This document shows positions 1 through 8,661 of a stretch of 64,000 nucleotides of DNA, one piece after another. Location: assembly GCA_035307765.1 (NCBI GenBank), contig DATGHU010000044.1, forward strand, positions 62,001-126,000, given 5' to 3'. The first letter of the stretch is position 1, and each line of letters starts with the position of its first letter. The translations under genes and the position numbers were made by a program. The notes under the pieces were generated by a model that made no database searches, was not told the origin of the DNA, and was given only the letters and a program-made list of their open reading frames with translations. Origin of the DNA: a bacterium. Its GTDB lineage: Bacteria > Sysuimicrobiota > Sysuimicrobiia > Sysuimicrobiales > Segetimicrobiaceae.

Positions 1-1018
1 TGACGTGCTCCGCCCGCTCCTTCTCATCGCCCAACAGCTCCTCGGCGAGCGCGCGATCCTCGTCCTCGCTGAGACCGCGCCGCCGGGTCCCCGCGATCGG
101 CCGCATCTCCACCAGATCGCCCTCCAGGCGGACGAGCAGCTCGGGAGACGCGCCGACCAGCGTCGCGCCTCGCCCCTCGAGGAAGAACATGAACGGGGAC
201 GGATTGATCATCCGCAGCGCCCGGTAGATCGCAAACGGGTCGAGGGCGCCGATCTCCGTCGCGAATCGCTGCGAGAAGACGATCTGGAACGCGTCGCCGG
301 CGTAAATGTATTCTTTGCATCGTCGAACGGCCGCGATGTACTGCTCGCGGGTCATGTTCGAGCGCACCCGGAGCGACGGCACACCGGTGGAAGCCGGCGG
401 GGCGGGTAAAGGCCGGTGCAGCCGTTCGAGCCACTCCTCGATCCGGGCACGCGCCCCCCGGTAGGCGCGCTCCGCCCCGTCATCCACGCAGGCGTTCGCG
501 ACAATCCGGATGCGGTGGCGAAGGTGGTCGAAGATCATCACGGTGTCGGCCAGGGCCAGGCTCATGATCGGGAAGTTGCGGTCGTCGGGGGGGCGGTGCG
601 GGAGATGCTCGATCGTCCGGATCAGATCATAGCCGAACGAGCCCACGAGCCCGCCGTAAAATCGCGGGAGCGAGGGATCCACGACCGGCCGGTAGCGCGC
701 CAGCACCGCTCGCGCCGCAACCAGCGGATCCTCCGCCACTCGGCGCGAGCTCCCCCCTTCGACGATCTCCACCCCGGAAGGGTCCGCGGTGAGGGTCAAC
801 CGCGGCTGAGCGCCGAGGAAGGAGTATCGTGCGACCTTGGCTCCCCCCTCGACGCTCTCGAGGAGGAACGGGTGCGGGAGATCGCGCAGGCGCAGGTACG
901 CGGAGATCGGCGTCTCCAGATCCGCGATCACCTCGCAGGAGACCGGCACGAGATTGCCCTCGCGCGCCCTGCGGTCGAACTCTTGGGTCCCGGGTTCCAA
1001 CACCAGCGCCTTCGCCAT
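1..1018 (-). CDS. trpE: anthranilate synthase component I, 3' end cut by window edge
   Basis: Converts chorismate and glutamine-derived ammonia to anthranilate, the first step of tryptophan synthesis, with a TrpG subunit that is not in the window. I translated it directly. It starts at ATG 1018 (MAKALVLEPGTQEF) and reads about 339 codons with no stop before the edge, so roughly the last third of a usual 500-residue TrpE is missing. The family's N-terminal signature is present (FLLESVEGGAKVARYSFLG), as is the beginning of the chorismate-binding domain (TREQYIAAVRRCKEYIYAGD, then FQIVFSQRF and a GTRRRG segment). It begins only 3 nt after the tyrA stop, so it is the third gene of the T-box-controlled aroF-tyrA-trpE operon. 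PabB is the main alternative; the N-terminal motif and the operon favour TrpE. Confidence 0.88.
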   Translation of the reverse strand, partial: MAKALVLEPGTQEFDRRAREGNLVPVSCEVIADLETPISAYLRLRDLPHPFLLESVEGGAKVARYSFLGAQPRLTLTADPSGVEIVEGGSSRRVAEDPLVAARAVLARYRPVVDPSLPRFYGGLVGSFGYDLIRTIEHLPHRPPDDRNFPIMSLALADTVMIFDHLRHRIRIVANACVDDGAERAYRGARARIEEWLERLHRPLPAPPASTGVPSLRVRSNMTREQYIAAVRRCKEYIYAGDAFQIVFSQRFATEIGALDPFAIYRALRMINPSPFMFFLEGRGATLVGASPELLVRLEGDLVEMRPIAGTRRRGLSEDEDRALAEELLGDEKERAEHV

Positions 1019-1021
1019 CCG

Positions 1022-1888
1022 CTATCCTCTCTCCGGGTCCCCGGCGCTTCCCCCCAACCTGAGCCGCGTCTCCCGGGCGGCCTCGAGGAGGGTGTCCAGG
1101 CGGCGTTCGTCGGCGAGCGCGGCCTCCAGGCGGTCGAGCTCCTGCCGAAAAACGCGCAGCGCTTCCTGGATCGGCGCACGGTTCAGCCGGCAGATCTGGG
1201 CCCACATCGCGACCGGACTCGCCGCCACCCGCGTGGCCCCCCGCAGCGAGGGGCCCGCGGCGGGACCGGCCCCGCCCACGGCGCCCATCAGGGCGGCGGC
1301 AACTAGATAAGGAAGGTGGCTCACCCGCGCCACGGTCCGGTCGTGCTCCTCCGGGCTCATCTCCATCGGGACCGCACCCAGCGCCCTGGCCAACTGAGCC
1401 AAGCGCTCCACGCCCGCGCGCGGCGTCCGCGATGTGGGTGTCAGGAGATAGGCGGTGCCGGCGAACAGCCCGGGCTCCGCCGCGTCGACCCCCCGCCCCT
1501 CGTTGCCGGCCATCGGATGGCCGCCGACAAACGCCACCTCGCCGCGGGTTCCGACGCCCGCCTCGATCCCGGAGACGATCGCCGCCTTGACGCTCGCCAC
1601 GTCAGTGAGCAGAGCGCCCGCCGGGAGGTGCGGCGCCACCCGCCGCGCCATCGGGACGATCTGGTCAGGCGGAACGGCCAGGACGACCAGATCGGCGCCG
1701 TCCACCCCTTCCGCCGGATCGATCGTGCCCCGATCGATCGCCCCGCGCCGGCACGCCTGGCCGATCGTCGCCAGCGACCGGGGCACCCCCACGACCTCGC
1801 GGGCCAGCCCGCGGGCCCGCAGCGCCATCCCGAGCGACCCCCCGATCAGGCCAACCCCGACGATCGCGACCCGGCGGAACGTCTCCAT
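1022..1888 (-). CDS. tyrA: prephenate dehydrogenase
   Basis: Oxidatively decarboxylates prephenate to 4-hydroxyphenylpyruvate with NAD(P)+, the committed step to tyrosine. The protein has 288 residues. The Rossmann motif GVGLIGGS is at residues 11-18, and the family motif GGHPMAGNEG follows mid-protein, then the alpha-helical prephenate-binding domain. No C-terminal ACT domain is visible, so feedback control may sit elsewhere, for example in AroF. The gene starts 7 nt after the aroF stop and ends 3 nt before trpE. Its product also feeds CofH, encoded close by, which uses tyrosine. Confidence 0.93.
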   Translation of the reverse strand: METFRRVAIVGVGLIGGSLGMALRARGLAREVVGVPRSLATIGQACRRGAIDRGTIDPAEGVDGADLVVLAVPPDQIVPMARRVAPHLPAGALLTDVASVKAAIVSGIEAGVGTRGEVAFVGGHPMAGNEGRGVDAAEPGLFAGTAYLLTPTSRTPRAGVERLAQLARALGAVPMEMSPEEHDRTVARVSHLPYLVAAALMGAVGGAGPAAGPSLRGATRVAASPVAMWAQICRLNRAPIQEALRVFRQELDRLEAALADERRLDTLLEAARETRLRLGGSAGDPERG

Positions 1889-1895
1889 CCGGCGC

Positions 1896-2918
1896 TCACA
1901 CGCGGCGTCCCACGGCGAGGGCGACCGCGTCCAGCTCCTGCATCATCAGGGCGAAGTTCACGGGGGTCAGCTGCTGCGGCCCGTCGCTGAGCGCCCGGCC
2001 TGGATCGGGATGGACCTCTACCAGAAGCCCGTCGGCGCCGGCGGCCACCGACGCCCGCGCCATCGGGGTGACGAGCTCCCACTTCCCCGTCCCGTGGCAG
2101 GGATCGACGATCACGGGAAGATGCGTGAGGTGCTTGAGGACCGGGACCGCGTTGAGGTCGAGCGTGAACCGCGTGTAGTTCTCGAACGTGCGGATGCCGC
2201 GTTCGCACAGAACCACGTTGACGTTCCCCTCGGCCATGATGTACTCGGCGGCGAGCAACAGCTCCTCAATCGTCGCGCTGGGCCCGCGTTTGAGCATCAC
2301 GGGATGGCTCACCCGTCCGACCTCCCGCAGCAGCGGGTAGTTCTGCATGTTCCGCGCGCCGATCTGAATCATGTCCGCGTACCGCATGACCATCTCGAGC
2401 TGTCGGGGGTCCATCGCCTCCGTCACCACCGGCAGCCCGGTGATCTCGCGGGCCTCCGCCAGAATCTTGAGCGCCTCCTCCTCGAGGCCCTGGAACGAGT
2501 AGGGGGAGGTCCGCGGCTTGAAGGCTCCGCCGCGAAGCAGTTGGGCGCCGGCCTCCTTCACCGCATGGGCGGTCTCGAGCGCCTGCTCCCTCGTCTCCAC
2601 CGAGCAGGGGCCGGCGATGACGATCACCCGGCCGCCCCCGATGGCCACATCCTTCACCCACACCGTCGTGTCGCGGCCGCCGTGAAACTCGCGGCTGACG
2701 AGTTTGTACGGCTGGAGGATGCGGACGACGTTCTCGACGCCGGCCATGGCCCCAATGTTCTCGCGCAGGAGCTCCTTTGTGTGGCTGTCGCCCACCACGC
2801 CGATCACGATTCGCTCCACCCCTTCGTTGATCTGCACGCGCAGACCGGCCTCCTCGATCTTCTGGATGACCGCGTCCATCTGCGGGCGGGTGTGACCGGG
2901 ACCCATCACGACGATCAT
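1896..2918 (-). CDS. aroF: 3-deoxy-7-phosphoheptulonate (DAHP) synthase, type I beta with regulatory N-domain
   Basis: Condenses phosphoenolpyruvate and erythrose 4-phosphate to DAHP, the entry step of the shikimate pathway. The protein has 340 residues. Residues 1-70 look like the ferredoxin-like regulatory domain of Thermotoga-type enzymes ([18 protein letters not shown]). The TIM barrel follows, with [40 protein letters not shown] and DPCHGTGKW. The last of these carries metal and substrate ligands in the family. The start is supported by GAGGAGG 8 nt upstream. It is the first gene after a T-box leader with terminator, so transcription should respond to a tRNA charging level. In this family the N-domain gives allosteric inhibition by tyrosine or phenylalanine. 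Confidence 0.95.
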   Translation of the reverse strand: MIVVMGPGHTRPQMDAVIQKIEEAGLRVQINEGVERIVIGVVGDSHTKELLRENIGAMAGVENVVRILQPYKLVSREFHGGRDTTVWVKDVAIGGGRVIVIAGPCSVETREQALETAHAVKEAGAQLLRGGAFKPRTSPYSFQGLEEEALKILAEAREITGLPVVTEAMDPRQLEMVMRYADMIQIGARNMQNYPLLREVGRVSHPVMLKRGPSATIEELLLAAEYIMAEGNVNVVLCERGIRTFENYTRFTLDLNAVPVLKHLTHLPVIVDPCHGTGKWELVTPMARASVAAGADGLLVEVHPDPGRALSDGPQQLTPVNFALMMQELDAVALAVGRRV

Positions 2919-2939
2919 TCCGCTGTCCTCCTCACCCCT

Positions 2940-3240
2940 GCAAAAACATAAGAGCCCCCCGTCCGCTCGGGACGGGAGGCTTGATGCGCCACCCGCGGTA
3001 CCACCCCATTTTCCCGGCCGTACGGCCGGGACGCTCGCCAGGGAACGAAGCCGTTGCTCTGCTCCGTCCCACCTCCGCCCACGGTGGAGGAACCCGGCGG
3101 GGACTACTCAGCGCACGTGCGCCGTTCGTCCCGCCCCTCGCGGGTCCATTCCGCCCCGGCGGCCTCCCGTGCTCGCACCCTGCGCACGGGTCGCTCTGTA
3201 GATCCGCCGGAGGTACTCGTCCCGGTCATCGGGTTTGGTA
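2940..3240 (-). promoter_or_regulatory. T-box riboswitch leader of aroF-tyrA-trpE
   Basis: Read on the minus strand, this leader carries the T-box core GGGGTGGTACCGCG (2994-3007), which pairs with the acceptor end of an uncharged tRNA. A terminator hairpin with a T-rich tail follows (2951-2981, tail to 2942). Upstream is a long GC-rich stem I. It has GATGA...AGTA elements, as in the usual S-turn/K-turn side, and a distal segment AGAGCGACCC...GGTGCGAGCACGGG resembling the AG-bulge and terminal loop. On the 3' side of stem I the best specifier candidate is TGG (3146-3148) in the context GGAATGGACC, followed by A as usual. That would read tRNA-Trp. The T-box and terminator are directly visible; the specifier is an inference. 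Confidence 0.9.
2951..2981 (-). terminator. T-box intrinsic terminator
   Basis: A 12-bp stem (AGCCTCCCGTCC against GGACGGGGGGCT, one G-U pair) has a short CGAGC-type loop and is followed by TTATGTTTTT. It lies between the T-box core and the aroF ribosome site and would be the default structure when the tRNA is charged. Confidence 0.9.
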
Positions 3241-3246
3241 CCCTCC

Positions 3247-3255
3247 ACTATAGCA
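3247..3255 (-). promoter_or_regulatory. extended -10 promoter of the T-box operon
   Basis: TGC-TATAGT on the minus strand, placing the start of transcription near 3240, just before stem I. No good -35 is visible at 17 bp. The same 14-mer GTGTGCTATAGTGG recurs exactly at the rpmH promoter (27838-27843 is its -10), which supports it as a promoter type of this genome. Confidence 0.6.
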
Positions 3256-3345
3256 CACTCCGTCAAGACGCTAGGCACGAAGGGCCTTTTCGGCCACACG
3301 GCGGATAGTGAAGACACGTCGCGCGTCCCACCGAGGAGCATCCTC

Positions 3346-4062
3346 ATGTTCACGAAATCCGTCGAATTCTACGACGCGATCTACGAGTGGAAGGATTACC
3401 GCGCGGAGGCGGAGCGGCTGCGCACCGTGATCCAGACCCACGCCCGGCGGCCCGTCGAGACCCTGCTCGACGTCGCCTGCGGAACCGGCCAGCATCTCGT
3501 CCACCTCAAGCCGCACTTCGCGGTGGAGGGGCTCGACCTCAACCCGGAGATCCTGGCCACCGCTCGCCGGCGACACCCGGATGTCGTATTTCATCACGCG
3601 GACATGGTGCGGTTCGACCTCCCCCGCCGGTTCGATGTCGTGACCTGCCTGTTTGCCTCGATCGCGTACGCCGGGACGGTTGCGAAGCTTCACGAAGCCG
3701 TGGGCAGCATGCGCCGGCACGTCCGCGCGGGGGGGCTGGTCATCGTCGAGCCGTTCGTCCGCCCGGAGGACTTCCAGCCCGGCCGGCTGGGCGCGATCTT
3801 CGTCGACCGGCCCGACCTGAAGATCGCCCGGCTGCACATCAGCGCGGCCGATCGAGGCCTCGCGGTCCTGCCGTTCCACTATCTCGTCGCGACGCCGAGC
3901 GGGGTGGAGCACTTCGTGGAGCGCCACGAACTCGCCCTGTTCTCCCACGACGAATATCTGGCGGCGTTCCGTGCGGCCGATCTGACGGTCCGCTACGAGC
4001 ACGACGGGCTGATGGGCCGGGGCCTCTACATCGGCCTGCGGGGGAACGAGCCGGCAGGGTGA
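3346..4062 (+). CDS. class I SAM-dependent methyltransferase
   Basis: A 238-residue methyltransferase, probably for a small molecule. Motif I (LLDVACGTG) is at residues 40-48, followed by VEGLDLNPEIL (acidic motif II), FHHADMVRFDL and FDVVTCLFASIAYA. The overall sequence resembles the amino-sugar N,N-dimethyltransferase group (DesVI/TylM1-like), but the substrate cannot be deduced. The start at ATG 3346 is chosen because GAGGAG lies 7 nt upstream; the open frame reaches back to 3235 into the divergent T-box promoter. It ends 6 nt before cofG and may be cotranscribed with cofGH. Confidence 0.8.
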   Translation: MFTKSVEFYDAIYEWKDYRAEAERLRTVIQTHARRPVETLLDVACGTGQHLVHLKPHFAVEGLDLNPEILATARRRHPDVVFHHADMVRFDLPRRFDVVTCLFASIAYAGTVAKLHEAVGSMRRHVRAGGLVIVEPFVRPEDFQPGRLGAIFVDRPDLKIARLHISAADRGLAVLPFHYLVATPSGVEHFVERHELALFSHDEYLAAFRAADLTVRYEHDGLMGRGLYIGLRGNEPAG

Positions 4063-4068
4063 TGGGCG

Positions 4069-5358
4069 ATGGGATCGCGAAGCTCTAGAGCGATGATCTC
4101 CCCCGCGAAGCGCCTTTTTCTCCGAGGGTCCGATGGTACCGCCTCCGACCCTCTCCGTCTGGCCCGGACGCCGGCCGTCGCGGCCGCGCTCGATCGCGCC
4201 CTGGGCCGCGGCGCGGCGGGGGGCGAGGACGCCGCGCTCCTGATGGCGTGCCCGGAGGCGGACCTCCCGGCCGTCTGCGCCGCCGCGCGCGCGCTGCGCA
4301 CCCTGGGCAAGGGGCGGACGGTCAGCTTTTCGCCCAAGGTGTTCATCCCCCTGACGCGGCTGTGCCGCGACACGTGTGGATACTGCACCTTCCGCACCGA
4401 CCCCGAGAACGATCCCGGGCTCTACATGACCCCCGAGGACGTCCTGGCGGTAGCCCGCGGGGGAGAGCGGCTGGGGTGCACCGAGGCGCTGTTCACCCTG
4501 GGCGAGCGACCCGAGCAGCGTTTTCCGGAGGCGCGGCGGTGGCTCGCCCACCGCGGCCACCGCAGCACGCTCTCCTACCTTGGCGAAGTGGCCGCGCTCG
4601 TGCTGCGCGAGACCGGGCTGGGGCCCCACCTCAATCCCGGCACGATGACCCGCACGGAGATGGCCGGGCTGCGGGAGGTCAGCGCCTCCATGGGGCTGAT
4701 GCTGGAGAGCGTGAGCGAGCGCCTGTGCCGGCCCGGAGGCCCGCACGCGAACGCACCCAGCAAGCGCCCGCGGGCGCGCCTGGCCACGCTGGAGGCGGCC
4801 GGAGCGCTCCGTGTGCCGTTTACGACCGGGATCTTGATCGGGATTGGGGAGACTCCCCAGGAGCGCGTGGACGCCCTCCTGGCCATCCGCGAGTCGCATG
4901 CCCGGTGGGGGCACGTCCAGGAAGTGATCGTGCAAAACTTCCGCGCCAAACCGCACACGGCCATGGCGGGCGCGGCGGAACCGGGGATCCTGGACGTCGT
5001 CCGCACGGCCGCGGTGGCGCGGCTCGTGCTCGGGCCCGAGGCAAACATCCAAGTCCCCCCCAACCTCAGCGCGGTCGACTTCCCCATCTACCTCGAGGCG
5101 GGCATCAACGACTGGGGGGGGATCTCGCCCCTCACGATCGACTACGTCAACCCCGAGGCGCCGTGGCCGCAGATCGACGCCTTGGCTGCGGCCACGACGG
5201 CGGCGGGACTGGACCTCAGGCCCCGGCTCCCCGCCTACCCCGAATATCTGCTCCACCACCAGGAGTTCTTCGCCCCGGCCCCGCGGGACCGGCTGTTCGC
5301 CGCCGCGGATGCCGAAGGGTACGCCAAAGGAGGTCTGGCTCGCCATGGAGGCACATGA
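4069..5358 (+). CDS. cofG: FO synthase subunit 1, radical SAM enzyme CofG
   Basis: Second of the two radical-SAM half reactions that build 7,8-didemethyl-8-hydroxy-5-deazariboflavin (FO), the chromophore of coenzyme F420. The protein has 429 residues. The [4Fe-4S] motif CRDTCGYC (C99, C103, C106) follows SFSPKVFIPLTRL. Other CofG-type segments are LTLGERPEQRFPEARRWL (near), HLNPGTM, LMLESVSERL, FTTGILIGIGET and QEVIVQNFRAKPHTAM. The N-terminal 85 residues form a helical extension before the barrel. It overlaps cofH by 14 nt, so the two halves are translationally linked rather than fused as in actinobacterial FbiC. Confidence 0.93.
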   Translation: MGSRSSRAMISPAKRLFLRGSDGTASDPLRLARTPAVAAALDRALGRGAAGGEDAALLMACPEADLPAVCAAARALRTLGKGRTVSFSPKVFIPLTRLCRDTCGYCTFRTDPENDPGLYMTPEDVLAVARGGERLGCTEALFTLGERPEQRFPEARRWLAHRGHRSTLSYLGEVAALVLRETGLGPHLNPGTMTRTEMAGLREVSASMGLMLESVSERLCRPGGPHANAPSKRPRARLATLEAAGALRVPFTTGILIGIGETPQERVDALLAIRESHARWGHVQEVIVQNFRAKPHTAMAGAAEPGILDVVRTAAVARLVLGPEANIQVPPNLSAVDFPIYLEAGINDWGGISPLTIDYVNPEAPWPQIDALAAATTAAGLDLRPRLPAYPEYLLHHQEFFAPAPRDRLFAAADAEGYAKGGLARHGGT

Positions 5359-6673
5359 GGCTGGACCCGGGGCCGCACTCAACCGCCTGCTCCGGGAGAT
5401 CGATCCGCCGGTCGCCCGCGCCCTCGATCGCGCGCTGTCCGGGGGGGATGTGACGGCGGAGGAGGCGGAGATGCTGCTCGGCGCTTCGGGGCGCGAGCTG
5501 ACCGCGACCCTCGCCGCCGCCGACCAGCTGCGCAGGGAGTCCGTGGGCGACATCGTCACCTATGTGGTCAACCGGAACATCAATTTCACCAACGTGTGCA
5601 TCAAAGGGTGCGGGTTCTGCGCGTTCAGCCGCGACTTCAGGGAAGAGGAAGGGTACTTCCTCCCGGAGGATGAGATCGTGCGGCGGGCACGCGAGGCGTG
5701 GGACCTGGGCGCCACCGAGGTGTGCGTTCAGGCTGGGCTGCCGCCCAAGATGGACGGCGACCTCTACATTCGGCTCACCCACACCCTCAAGCGCGCGATT
5801 CCGGACATCCACATCCACGGGTTCTCGCCGGAAGAGGTGCTCTACGGCTCGGTCCGGTCGGGGCGGACGATCCGGGAGTACCTCGCCGAGCTCAAGGCCG
5901 CCGGGGTGGGGAGCCTCCCGGGGACCGCCGCGGAAATCCTCGACGACGAGCTCCGTGACCGCATCGCGCCCGGACGGATCCGGACGGCGCAGTGGATCGA
6001 CGTGATCACGACGGCGCACGAGCTGGGGATCCCGACGACCTCCACGATGATGTTTGGCCACGCGGAGACGCGGGGACACCAGGCCCGTCACCTCGTCCTG
6101 CTCCGCGACTTGCAGCGCCGCTCCGGAGGGTTTACCGAGTTCGTCCCGCTGAGCTTCGTCCACACCGAGGCGCCGATGTGGCGGCGCTCCCTCGTGCCCG
6201 GCCTGCGACCGGGGCCGACGGGTTTGGAGGTGGTTCGGGTGCACGCCACCGCACGCATCGTCCTCAACCGGACGATCCCGAACCTCCAGGTTTCCTGGGT
6301 CAAGGAAGGCCAGCGGCTCGCCCAGCTCCTGCTCACGGCCGGCGCCAACGACCTTGGCGGGACGCTGATCAACGAGAGCATCTCGACGGCGGCCGGCGCG
6401 GGCTACGGGCAGCTGGTGCCGCCGATCGAACTGCGGCGGCTGGTCAGGGACGCGGGGCGGGTTCCGGCGGAGCGGTCGACGCTGTACGCGCTGCGCCGCG
6501 TCTTCGACCGCGAGGACGAGGATCACCCCGAGGCCCTCGATCGCGCCGCGGCGGACCCGGGGCGGTTTGGCAGTTACCAGCAGCTCATCAAGCTGGACCG
6601 GTACCGGTACCGCCATCCCCACCGGACCGCCGCCGTGTCATCGGAACAGCCCTCGGAACAGCAGGTTGAGTGA
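5345..6673 (+). CDS. cofH: FO synthase subunit 2, radical SAM enzyme CofH
   Basis: Joins tyrosine-derived hydroxybenzyl to 5-amino-6-ribitylaminouracil, the first FO-forming step. With the start at ATG 5345 the protein has 442 residues. AAAGGAGG lies 11 nt upstream, inside the end of cofG. The radical SAM motif CIKGCGFC (C85, C89, C92) follows NINFTNV, and EEGYFLPEDEI, CVQAGLPPKMDG, HIHGFSPEEV, GSLPGTAAEILDD, TTSTMMFGH and NDLGGTLINESIS match the family throughout. The 3' end overlaps the convergent permease gene by 36 nt. Confidence 0.94.
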   Translation: MEAHEAGPGAALNRLLREIDPPVARALDRALSGGDVTAEEAEMLLGASGRELTATLAAADQLRRESVGDIVTYVVNRNINFTNVCIKGCGFCAFSRDFREEEGYFLPEDEIVRRAREAWDLGATEVCVQAGLPPKMDGDLYIRLTHTLKRAIPDIHIHGFSPEEVLYGSVRSGRTIREYLAELKAAGVGSLPGTAAEILDDELRDRIAPGRIRTAQWIDVITTAHELGIPTTSTMMFGHAETRGHQARHLVLLRDLQRRSGGFTEFVPLSFVHTEAPMWRRSLVPGLRPGPTGLEVVRVHATARIVLNRTIPNLQVSWVKEGQRLAQLLLTAGANDLGGTLINESISTAAGAGYGQLVPPIELRRLVRDAGRVPAERSTLYALRRVFDREDEDHPEALDRAAADPGRFGSYQQLIKLDRYRYRHPHRTAAVSSEQPSEQQVE

Positions 6674-7384
6674 GGCGAGGAAGACGACGCCGAGCACCAC
6701 CCGCTCAAACACGGCGGGCGACAACCGGTCCTGCAGGAGCAGCCCGCCCCAGGTCCCTACGGCCATCGGCAGACAGGCCAGGAGCGCCGCGTGCAGGACC
6801 GGGCCGGCGTAGAGCCCCAGCCGGAAATAGCTCGAGACCTGAACCAGGTTGCCGACAAAAAACAGCAGCGTGATCCCGAACACGAACTCCCGCTTCGACA
6901 GTTGGAGAAAGTGCATGTAGCTCGCGAGCACCGGGGCGAAAATCCCGGTCGATCCGCCCATCAGGCCGGCGAACACGCCGACGATCGAGGCCACCCGCTG
7001 CTCGGCGCCGATTGGAATCTTGAGCGTCAACCGGAACGCCGTCGCGGCCACGTACAGCACCGCCACCGCGCCGACCAGCGCGGCCAGCACGTGGGGGTCG
7101 AGGGACGTGATCAGCAGGGCCCCGATCCCCGTCCCCACGATCAGGCCCGCCAGCAACAGAACGAGCGGCCGGACAAACCCGCTCCGTCCGGTCCGGCTGA
7201 CGACGATGAGATTGCTGAGCAGCGTGGGGATGGCGATGACCGGGATGGCCACCCGCGGGCCGAAGATCGTGGACAACAGGGGCACCGCAACCAGCGGGAA
7301 CCCAAATCCGATCGCGCCCTTGATCATGGAAGCGGCGCACACGACCAGCGCGGCGACGGCGAGCTGAAGGGGGCTATAGGTCAT
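6638..7384 (-). CDS. TauE/SafE family permease (putative sulfite/anion exporter)
   Basis: A 248-residue polytopic membrane protein with about eight hydrophobic segments. The paired family motifs are visible: SMIKGAIGFGFPLVAVPLL near the N-terminus and GLMGGSTGIFAPVLASYMH near the middle. TauE/SafE members export sulfite, sulfoacetate or other small anions; the substrate is not predictable here. Its ATG overlaps the aroA stop as ATGA, so it is the last gene of the aroE-aroC-aroKB-aroQ-aroH-aroA operon. An aromatic acid or anion as substrate is only a guess from that position. Confidence 0.85.
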   Translation of the reverse strand: MTYSPLQLAVAALVVCAASMIKGAIGFGFPLVAVPLLSTIFGPRVAIPVIAIPTLLSNLIVVSRTGRSGFVRPLVLLLAGLIVGTGIGALLITSLDPHVLAALVGAVAVLYVAATAFRLTLKIPIGAEQRVASIVGVFAGLMGGSTGIFAPVLASYMHFLQLSKREFVFGITLLFFVGNLVQVSSYFRLGLYAGPVLHAALLACLPMAVGTWGGLLLQDRLSPAVFERVVLGVVFLASLNLLFRGLFR

Positions 7385-8661
7385 CCGCCGGTGGCCCGGC
7401 GGAGGGTCGCGGCGAAGCCCGGGAACGATGTTTCGATGCAGTCGGGATCATCGATCGTGACGGGGCCGTCGGCGCACAAGCCGGCCACGGCCAGGCTCAT
7501 CGCGATGCGGTGATCCCCGCCGCTCGCGACGTGGCCCCCCCGCAGCCGCCGGGTGCCCACCACCGCCAGCCCGTCCGATTGGGACTCGATCTGGGCGCCG
7601 AGGCGCCCCAGCTCTCTCGTCAGGGCGTCGATGCGGTTGGACTCCTTCACCCTGAGCTCGGCCGCGTCCCGGATCAGCGTTTCGCCTTCGGCGAGGCACG
7701 CCGCCACCGCGACGACGGGGAGCTCGTCGATCGCCCGGGGCACGAGGTCTCCGCCGATCGTCACCCCGTGGAGTTGGCTCGCCCGAACGGCGATCGTCCC
7801 GACGGGCTCCCCGCCCTCCTCCCGCCGATCGCGCACCTCCACCGCCGCCCCCATCATCTTCAGGATGTCGAGGATCCCGGTTCGCGTGGGATTCAGCCCG
7901 ACATCGGCGACCGCGACCTCGGATCCCGGCACCAGCGCCGCCGCCACCAGCAAGTAGGCGGCCGAGGAGAGATCTCCCGGCACCCGCACCCGCGCGCCCC
8001 GCAACGCCACGGGTCCCCACAGGCGGGTGAGCAGATCTTCGCGTTCCACGCCCGCCCCGAACGCCTCCAGCATGCGCTCGGTATGGTCCCGGCTCTGAGC
8101 GGGTTCGCGAACCGACGTGGCGCCGTCGGCGAACACCCCGGCGAGCAACACCGCCGACTTCACCTGCGCGCTGGCGACCGGTGTCGTGTACGCGATCCCG
8201 CGCAGCCCCCCCCCTTCGATTGTCAGCGGGGCCAGCCGGCCGCTTTGGCGTCCGGTGATCCGGGCCCCCATTCGCCGCAGCGGGTCGGTGACGCGATCCA
8301 TCGGGCGGCGGCGGATCGAGGCGTCCCCCGTCAGCACGGCGTGAAACCCCTGGCCCGCCAGCACCCCCGCGAGGAGCCGGATCGTCGTGCCGGAGTTGCC
8401 GACATCCAGCACGTCGTCCGGCTCACGAAGCGATCCGCCGCGGATCTCGAGCTCCCCATCACGTTCCTCGATCGCCGCGCCGAGGGCGCGCAGGCACCGC
8501 AGCGTCGACCGGCAATCCTCGGCCTCAAGGAACCCCGACACGCGCGTGGTCCCCCGCGCCATCGCGCCGAGAATGGCCGCGCGGTGGGAGATCGACTTGT
8601 CTCCGGGCACGCGCATAACGCCCCGGAGCGGAGGCCCCGGGGAAACGACCAACGGGGTCAC
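7381..8661 (-). CDS. aroA: 3-phosphoshikimate 1-carboxyvinyltransferase (EPSP synthase)
   Basis: Transfers the enolpyruvyl group of PEP to shikimate 3-phosphate. I place the start at GTG 8661, which overlaps the aroH stop as GTGA and gives 426 residues, the usual length; the open frame continues upstream only as an aroH shadow. Motifs are PGDKSISHRA (19-28), GNSGTTIRLLAG, ASIRRRPMDRV, ASAQVKSAVLLAG, PGDLSSAAYL, IDELPV and KESNRIDAL, all typical of the family. It is coupled at both ends, with aroH upstream and tauE downstream. Confidence 0.95.
   Translation of the reverse strand: MTPLVVSPGPPLRGVMRVPGDKSISHRAAILGAMARGTTRVSGFLEAEDCRSTLRCLRALGAAIEERDGELEIRGGSLREPDDVLDVGNSGTTIRLLAGVLAGQGFHAVLTGDASIRRRPMDRVTDPLRRMGARITGRQSGRLAPLTIEGGGLRGIAYTTPVASAQVKSAVLLAGVFADGATSVREPAQSRDHTERMLEAFGAGVEREDLLTRLWGPVALRGARVRVPGDLSSAAYLLVAAALVPGSEVAVADVGLNPTRTGILDILKMMGAAVEVRDRREEGGEPVGTIAVRASQLHGVTIGGDLVPRAIDELPVVAVAACLAEGETLIRDAAELRVKESNRIDALTRELGRLGAQIESQSDGLAVVGTRRLRGGHVASGGDHRIAMSLAVAGLCADGPVTIDDPDCIETSFPGFAATLRRATGG

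Noticed and set aside
1455-2951. 498-residue plus-strand open frame opposite tyrA and aroF
   Set aside because: Shadow of two clear aro genes.
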